Below are positions 8,914 through 12,303 of a stretch of DNA of 12,303 nt, in pieces. Both the position numbers and the translations under genes were made by a program. How positions within the stretch are numbered: position 1 is the stretch's first letter; every line of letters begins with the position of its first letter. The DNA comes from an uncultured Porphyromonas sp. GTDB taxonomy: Bacteria; Bacteroidota; Bacteroidia; Bacteroidales; Porphyromonadaceae. The stretch lies in NCBI GenBank assembly GCA_900554935.1, contig USJF01000029.1:1-12303 (forward strand), in the 5' to 3' direction. Under the pieces are notes generated by a model. It was not told where the DNA came from. It did not search any database and worked only from the letters and a program-made list of their open reading frames with translations.

Positions 8914-9681
8914 ATGGAGAAACTAGTATCCCAAGGGATTATTACCCGGTATTTTGAGAAGTTAAATGATTGTTTGGACCTAGATGTTGCTATCGTTGGT
9001 GGAGGTCCATCGGGCATTGTGGCGGCCTACTATCTGGCGAAGGCTGGGCTTAAGGTGGCGCAATTTGACCGCAAGCTCTCCCCCGGCGGTGGTATGTGGG
9101 GTGGGGCAATGATGTTTAATGAAATTGTGATCCAAGAGGAAGCCCTCGAGATCATTAAGGAGATGGGCATCAATTATGAGCCATATCAAAACCAGCTCTA
9201 TACTATGGACTCGGTAGAGAGTACTGCGGCACTGCTCTACAATGCCGTTCATGCTGGTGCACGCATATTCAATTGCTACAGCGTGGAGGATGTGGTATAT
9301 AAGGAGAATAGGGTCAGTGGCGTAGTGGTCAATTGGACCCCTGTACTCCGCGAAGGATTGCACGTTGACCCACTCAATATCATGGCCAAGTATGTGATTG
9401 ATGGCACGGGTCACGATAGCGAGATCTGCCGAGTAGTGGCTAAGAAGAATGGTGCAACGCTCAATACCAGCACCGGTGGTGTAGTAGGTGAGCAGTCACT
9501 CGATGTAGTGACGGGTGAGAAGATGGTAGTCGAAGGAACGAAGGAGATCTACCCTGGCCTTTATGTCTGCGGTATGGCCTCTTCAGCCGTTTATGGCACG
9601 CCTCGTATGGGTCCTATCTTTGGCGGTATGTTGATGAGCGGAAAGAAGGTGGCCAATCTCATCATTGACCAATTGAAGTAA
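8914..9681 (+). CDS. thi4: Thi4-type thiazole synthase, His variant (sulfide-using)
   Basis: Thi4 builds adenylated carboxythiazole from NAD+, glycine and sulfur. The 255-residue protein has an N-terminal dinucleotide-binding fold, DVAIVGGGPSGIVAAYYL (24-41), then FDRKLSPGGGMWGG (51-64), and a C-terminal GMASSAVYGTPRMGPIFGGM block, all typical of the Thi4 family. At the position of the yeast and plant sacrificial Cys it has His150 in GLHVDP. This is the pattern of archaeal Thi4, which takes free sulfide with iron and turns over repeatedly. The length matches prokaryotic Thi4 (~250-270) and lacks the eukaryotic extension. The gene sits between thiC and a TenI-like gene under the TPP riboswitch, and thiS, thiG, thiF and thiH are absent from the window. 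Annotation pipelines may call it ribulose-1,5-biphosphate synthetase or FAD-dependent oxidoreductase. Confidence 0.94.
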   Translation: MEKLVSQGIITRYFEKLNDCLDLDVAIVGGGPSGIVAAYYLAKAGLKVAQFDRKLSPGGGMWGGAMMFNEIVIQEEALEIIKEMGINYEPYQNQLYTMDSVESTAALLYNAVHAGARIFNCYSVEDVVYKENRVSGVVVNWTPVLREGLHVDPLNIMAKYVIDGTGHDSEICRVVAKKNGATLNTSTGGVVGEQSLDVVTGEKMVVEGTKEIYPGLYVCGMASSAVYGTPRMGPIFGGMLMSGKKVANLIIDQLK

Positions 9682-9694
9682 TCACTATTATCTT

Positions 9695-9737
9695 GGAGGT
9701 GTGTAGTAACTCTCGAAGTTTCTGCACACCTCCTTTC
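9695..9737 (+). other. Hairpin between thi4 and the TenI-like gene
   Basis: GGAGGTGTG (9695-9703) pairs perfectly with CACACCTCC (9725-9733) around a 21-base loop in which AACT and AGTT can pair again. Only TTT follows, so it is weak as a terminator. It may act as an attenuator or mRNA 3'-end stabiliser that lowers expression of the last gene. Confidence 0.6.
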
Positions 9738-9744
9738 ATTAACT

Positions 9745-10326
9745 ATGAAAGTGATCCTCATTACCCCAGAAGAGCCACGCAAAAACGAGGTGGAGATCAT
9801 CTCAGAAGCCCTTGAAGTGGGACTTTATCGTTGTCACCTTAGGAGACCCCATTGGTCGGTGGAGGAGACCAGAGCCTTTTTGGATAGCTTCTCTCCCGAA
9901 GCCTTAGCTAAAATAGTATTGCATGACCATCATCAGCTCGCTAAGGAATATCCAATTGCCGGGATACACTTCAATCAGCGTCATCCATTCACTCAACGAC
10001 CAATCGGACTTTCCGCCTCCATCTCTTGCCACTCACTAGAGGAGGTAGAGCAATACCACGATCAGATGGACTATCTCTTCCTAAGTCCTATATTCAATAG
10101 CATCTCCAAGCCCGATTACCCAGCCCAGTTCTCGCTAGAGCAGTTGCGTACATCCACTATAATTGATGAAAAGACAATCGCCCTTGGAGGCATTTCACTA
10201 GAGAGATTGCCACAGCTCCACGGCATCCCCTTCGGAGGTGTCGCCCTCCTTGGCGACTTCTGGAGCTGCCTCCCGTCTGCTAACCCCATTGACCACCTCA
10301 GAAACTATCTATCCTTAGATATATAA
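9745..10326 (+). CDS. tenI: TenI-like protein (ThiE/TenI family)
   Basis: This 193-residue protein belongs to the thiamine-phosphate synthase/TenI superfamily but is not a normal ThiE. The RxK pair of ThiE is changed to HLRRPHW, the Mg-binding DDH is replaced by LHDHHQ, and the trimethylene-loop region reads FLSPIFNSISKPDY. It keeps the sequence SCHSLEE with His96, like the HSLEE around the catalytic His122 of B. subtilis TenI, which tautomerises ThiG's thiazole product. ALGGI near residue 150 and GGVALLGDFW near 180 fit the barrel's phosphate site. Bacteroidota thiamine operons often carry such a gene, frequently labelled thiamine phosphate synthase. The true ThiE is upstream, so a second synthase is unlikely. 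It is last in the operon, 63 bases after thi4. Its substrate is uncertain because Thi4, not ThiG, is the thiazole synthase here. Confidence 0.82.
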   Translation: MKVILITPEEPRKNEVEIISEALEVGLYRCHLRRPHWSVEETRAFLDSFSPEALAKIVLHDHHQLAKEYPIAGIHFNQRHPFTQRPIGLSASISCHSLEEVEQYHDQMDYLFLSPIFNSISKPDYPAQFSLEQLRTSTIIDEKTIALGGISLERLPQLHGIPFGGVALLGDFWSCLPSANPIDHLRNYLSLDI

Positions 10327-10361
10327 TAAAAAAATAGGACCTCGTAAGAGATCCTATAAAA
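10325..10361 (-). terminator. Terminator of the tRNA-Glu/rpsT unit
   Basis: ATAGGACCTC (10334-10343) pairs with GAGATCCTAT (10348-10357), one mismatch, loop GTAA. Read on the minus strand the hairpin is followed by seven T, so it terminates transcription coming from the tRNA. On the plus strand only A follows, so it is at best a weak end for the thiamine operon. Confidence 0.8.
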
Positions 10362-10402
10362 GTGTACATAGTCAATGGATGATTCCAATTGATCTGCCTT
10401 TG

Positions 10403-10474
10403 TAGCCCATAGGGGAATCGAACCCCTCTTTCCAGAATGAAAATCTGATGTCCTAGCCGATAGACGAATGGGCC
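10403..10474 (-). tRNA. tRNA-Glu (anticodon TTC)
   Basis: The 72-base minus-strand sequence begins GGCCCATTCGTC and folds as a full cloverleaf. Acceptor GGCCCAT pairs with ATGGGCT (G1-U72 wobble), the anticodon stem TCAGA pairs with TCTGG, and the loop TTTTCAT reads anticodon TTC. The T arm contains GGTTCGATTCC. CCA is not encoded. It lies downstream of rpsT in the same direction and is 67/72 identical to the second tRNA-Glu. Confidence 0.97.
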
Positions 10475-10529
10475 AAACCTAAAATATCTTGCTACTTATA
10501 GTCAGCCCTCAATCCTTACTCTACTGCCT

Positions 10530-10787
10530 TTAAACAGCTAGGGTATTAACATGCTGTGCAAGAGAGCTCTTGAGGTTTGCTGCTTTATTCTTGTGAATTC
10601 TTCCCTTTGATGCTAGACGATCAATAATCGAATTCAGCTCTGGCAACTTATTTTGTGCCTCACTAGCATCTGTAAGTGCGCGGAAGTTACGAACAGCGTT
10701 ACGCATGGTCTTACCGTAATAACGGTTTCTCTCACGCCTAGCACTGCTTTGCCTTACTCTTTTAAGCGCAGACTTATGATTTGCCAT
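10530..10787 (-). CDS. rpsT: 30S ribosomal protein S20
   Basis: S20 is a small, basic, helical protein that binds 16S rRNA during 30S assembly. The 85-residue protein starts MANHKSALKRVRQ, the family signature, and has the conserved RNRYYGKTMRNAVR block and the C-terminal GRIHKNKAANLKSSLAQ block. The length is normal. It is flanked on both sides by tRNA-Glu genes on the same strand, with 40 bases to the upstream one and 55 to the downstream one, and no terminator between them. Transcription probably starts upstream of tRNA-Glu(CTC). A possible internal -7 box, TAATTTTG, lies in the 40-base gap at 10807-10814 but lacks a matching -33 box. Confidence 0.98.
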   Translation of the reverse strand: MANHKSALKRVRQSSARRERNRYYGKTMRNAVRNFRALTDASEAQNKLPELNSIIDRLASKGRIHKNKAANLKSSLAQHVNTLAV

Positions 10788-10827
10788 ATTTCTTAGTTAC
10801 TTACTTCAAAATTATAGATAAAAATTG

Positions 10828-10899
10828 TAGCCCATAGGAGAATCGAACTCCTCTTTCCAGAATGAGAATCTGGCGTCCTAGCCGATAGACGAATGGGCC
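10828..10899 (-). tRNA. tRNA-Glu (anticodon CTC)
   Basis: The 72-base minus-strand sequence folds like its neighbour, but the anticodon stem is CCAGA/TCTGG and the loop TTCTCAT reads anticodon CTC. Five bases differ from tRNA-Glu(TTC): one in the anticodon, two just before the shared anticodon-stem region, and one compensating T-stem pair. CCA is not encoded. It is the first product after the promoter at 10959-10989. Confidence 0.96.
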
Positions 10900-10958
10900 A
10901 GCTAAAAGCAAAATCCGCTTAAGTCTCTACATAAGATACTTCGTTAACTTTGCGTTGG

Positions 10959-10989
10959 CAAAGGTACCAATAATTTTCTATTCCACAAA
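10959..10989 (-). promoter_or_regulatory. Promoter of the tRNA-Glu/rpsT unit
   Basis: On the minus strand TTTG (10986-10989), exactly 19 bases, then TACCTTTG (10959-10966) matches the Bacteroidota consensus in full. The -7 box is embedded in ATTATTGGTACCTTTGCC, as at rpsO. The start would lie about 50 bases before the tRNA. Confidence 0.85.
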
Positions 10990-11024
10990 ACTATAGGCGA
11001 AATATCTTCTGCTTTCTACTTAAA

Positions 11025-11294
11025 TTAACGACGGATGCCTAGCTCTTTAATGATTGCACGATACCTTTCGATGTCCTTCTCCATTAGGTAGTCGAGCAAG
11101 CGACGACGCTTACCTACCAACATCTTAAGTGCACGAGAGGTGTTATGATCCTTTTTATTTGACTTCATGTGCTCAGTCAAATGCGAGATACGGTATGAGA
11201 ACAATGCAATCTGGCTCTCAGCGGAACCAGTATCAGTGTTGGACTTCCCGTACTTCTCGAAGATCTCTTGCTTCTTTTCCGAATTCAAGTACAT
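11025..11294 (-). CDS. rpsO: 30S ribosomal protein S15
   Basis: S15 binds the 16S rRNA three-way junction early in small-subunit assembly. The 89-residue protein is the usual size. It contains the family blocks KYGKSNTDTGSAESQIALFSYRI (split here for reading: KYGKSNTDTG then SAESQIALF), LTEHMKSNKKDHNTSR, and LVGKRRRLLDYL near the C-terminus, which is the S15 signature. ATG at 11294 gives the expected start MYLNSEKKQEI. It has its own promoter and a structured leader. No terminator hairpin is visible in the 35 bases before the next promoter, so read-through into the tRNA-Glu/rpsT unit is possible. It is often next to pnp in other phyla, but not here. Confidence 0.98.
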   Translation of the reverse strand: MYLNSEKKQEIFEKYGKSNTDTGSAESQIALFSYRISHLTEHMKSNKKDHNTSRALKMLVGKRRRLLDYLMEKDIERYRAIIKELGIRR

Positions 11295-11324
11295 GACTCT
11301 TCTTAATATATATAGTTTAACACT

Positions 11325-11371
11325 CGCAACGCACTAGCACTCTTGACTAGGCCTTCGCTAAGGCGGTTGCG
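11325..11371 (-). promoter_or_regulatory. Structured 5' leader of rpsO (candidate S15 autoregulatory RNA)
   Basis: On the minus strand CGCAAC (11366-11371) can pair with GTTGCG (11325-11330), enclosing a hairpin of GCCTT and AAGGC with loop AGCG (11351-11364) and a second CTAG/CTAG pairing. This suggests a branched leader between promoter and start codon. S15 represses its own mRNA in several phyla through unrelated leader structures; that this is one of them is inferred. Confidence 0.4.
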
Positions 11372-11375
11372 GAGG

Positions 11376-11406
11376 CAAAGGTACCAATAATTATAAACAT
11401 CAGAAA
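11376..11406 (-). promoter_or_regulatory. Promoter of rpsO
   Basis: TTTC (11403-11406), 19 bases, then TACCTTTG (11376-11383) on the minus strand matches the consensus except for one base in the -33 box. The core ATTATTGGTACCTTTGCC is the same as at the tRNA-Glu/rpsT promoter. Confidence 0.75.
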
Positions 11407-11491
11407 ATTTTTTCTCTACTTTTATCCATCGGTGGCTTTGGGGTCTAGGTGCGTAATCACTCAAAGTCTGTATGGAGCGCTTCGGTATGTA

Positions 11492-11953
11492 TCACTCGTT
11501 CTCGGCGTCACTGTGATGTTTTTCTGCCTGTTTATTGCGTAGGGTATGGATGAAGTCGTTCATCGGAATGAGTATGATATTGACTGCCAAGATGGCAAGG
11601 GTGCCCAATAAAGTTTCGTAGAAGAAGCCACCCGCCGCTAGTGCCCCTATCGCTGAGCTACACCATACGGTAGCAGCCGTGGTTAATCCACGTACGCTCA
11701 CCCCTTCCTTAAATATAATACCGCCTCCGAGGAAGCCTATGCCGGTCACTACCTGGCCAATAATTCGCGATACATCGCCCCCTTTTGCATCTGTAATCAT
11801 GATGGAGAGAAGCACATAGAGGGCGGCGCCTATGGTCACGAGAGAGATAGTCCGTAACCCAGCAGACTTGCTCCTCCATTCGCGTTCAAACCCAATTATA
11901 AAGCCAGCCCCAATGGCAGCCAATAAACGTAGTGCGAAGTCAAGTGTACCCAT
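11492..11953 (-). CDS. MgtC/SapB family inner-membrane protein
   Basis: The 153-residue product has about four hydrophobic segments. It also has the family motifs GFEREWRSKSAGLRT near residue 21, GQVVTGIGFLGGGIIFKEG mid-protein, and RGLTTAATVWCSSAIGALAAG. These mark the MgtC/SapB domain. Members sit in the inner membrane; Salmonella MgtC affects ATP synthase and growth at low magnesium, but many family members are uncharacterised and that role should not be assumed here. It lacks the long C-terminal domain of Salmonella MgtC (about 230 residues) and ends in a short His/Glu/Asp-rich tail. The ATG at 11953 is chosen; a TTG at 11965 would add four residues. The gene stands alone between the rpsO promoter and non-coding DNA. 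Confidence 0.92.
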   Translation of the reverse strand: MGTLDFALRLLAAIGAGFIIGFEREWRSKSAGLRTISLVTIGAALYVLLSIMITDAKGGDVSRIIGQVVTGIGFLGGGIIFKEGVSVRGLTTAATVWCSSAIGALAAGGFFYETLLGTLAILAVNIILIPMNDFIHTLRNKQAEKHHSDAENE

Positions 11954-11965
11954 ATATTGATTCAA

Positions 11966-12303
11966 TTAATGTGAACTGATTGTGGTCTCCCATATTTCTG
12001 TAAATATAATCATTTATTGCCACATTTAGTAGTGAGTAGGTATGATTTCTATTCTGCAAGGTTAGATAGAGCCGGCAAGAAGGTTGTATGTAAGTAAATT
12101 CCGAGTTTGTAACTCCGCAAATGCTTAGTTTGTAACTCGGTAATGACTTAGTTTGTAACTCCGTAAATGCTTAGTTTGTAACTCGGCAAATGGCTTGATC
12201 GTATAGTGTATATCAATGGGTGAAAGGAAAGGGATCGTATGCTACTACAAGTGGATGGAGAGTAGGGTGTGCCTATAAAAGAGTGGGGGAGCCTCCTTAG
12301 AGA
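11966..12303. other. Non-coding region at right edge
   Basis: These 338 bases contain no credible gene. They hold the second 23-bp repeat array (12102-12193) and TTAGATAGAG at 12062-12071, and run to the window edge. Nothing else is recognisable in them. Confidence 0.65.
12102..12193. repeat. Array B: four 23-bp tandem repeats with palindromic cores
   Basis: Units run 12102-12124, 12125-12147, 12148-12170 and 12171-12193, each exactly 23 bases, of the form TTAGTTTGTAACTC followed by about nine less conserved bases such as GGTAATGAC. Unit 1 holds GAGTTTGTAACTC, a perfect 5-bp inverted repeat around TGT. The units are more alike than in array A. The bases after the core alternate CCG and CGG between units 1/3 and 2/4. 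Confidence 0.92.

Noticed and set aside
10334..10357. Terminator for the plus-strand thiamine operon
   Set aside because: The T run is only on the minus-strand side, so it fits the tRNA/rpsT unit; plus-strand use is weak at best.
10807..10814. Internal rpsT promoter (TAATTTTG on the minus strand)
   Set aside because: An exact -7 match, but no -33 box, and A/T-rich spacers produce such matches by chance.
12285..12298. GGGGGAGCCTCC-like small dyad near the right edge
   Set aside because: The stem is too short and the context is cut by the window edge.

Overview
The window looks like core chromosome from a member of the Bacteroidota, most likely a Porphyromonas-like anaerobe. Four things point there. 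Promoters match the Bacteroidota pattern TTTG, about 19-20 bases, then TAnnTTTG. Clear Shine-Dalgarno sequences are missing. The S16 protein carries a long acidic/alanine-rich tail. The malate dehydrogenase, UvrA and TenI-like proteins resemble Bacteroidota versions as I know them. The genus is an inference from recall, not from a search.

Layout: (1) 1-2155, minus strand: the first ~718 codons of uvrA, cut by the left edge. (2) 2190-2986: divergent promoters, then rpsP (S16) behind a structured leader and ending in a strong terminator. (3) 3001-3856, minus: a secreted protein with a DUF2807-type beta-helix. (4) 3979-5109, minus: mdh with its own promoter and terminator. (5) 5110-5637: a long non-coding stretch with a 23-bp tandem repeat array and an inverted repeat. 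(6) 5638-10326, plus: a thiamine operon made of promoter, TPP riboswitch, terminator hairpin, thiD, thiE, thiC, thi4 and a TenI-like gene. (7) 10325-11383, minus: a translation block of rpsO followed by tRNA-Glu(CTC), rpsT and tRNA-Glu(TTC). (8) 11492-11953, minus: an MgtC/SapB membrane protein. (9) 11966-12303: non-coding DNA with a second 23-bp array related to the first.

How the genes work together: ThiC makes HMP-P and ThiD phosphorylates it to HMP-PP. Thi4 makes the thiazole half, replacing the usual ThiG/ThiS/ThiF/ThiH set, none of which is in the window. ThiE joins the halves to thiamine phosphate. The TPP riboswitch upstream is placed to shut the operon off when thiamine pyrophosphate is plentiful. 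Thi4 has His where the yeast suicide enzyme has its sulfur-donating Cys, which fits an anaerobe using free sulfide. The rpsP, rpsO and tRNA-Glu/rpsT units share a near-identical promoter core, suggesting common control of translation genes.

The least explained features are the two 23-bp palindrome arrays, the possible pseudoknot in the rpsP leader, the structured rpsO leader, and a TenI-like gene beside a Thi4 pathway. I see no mobile element, prophage, CRISPR array or defence system.
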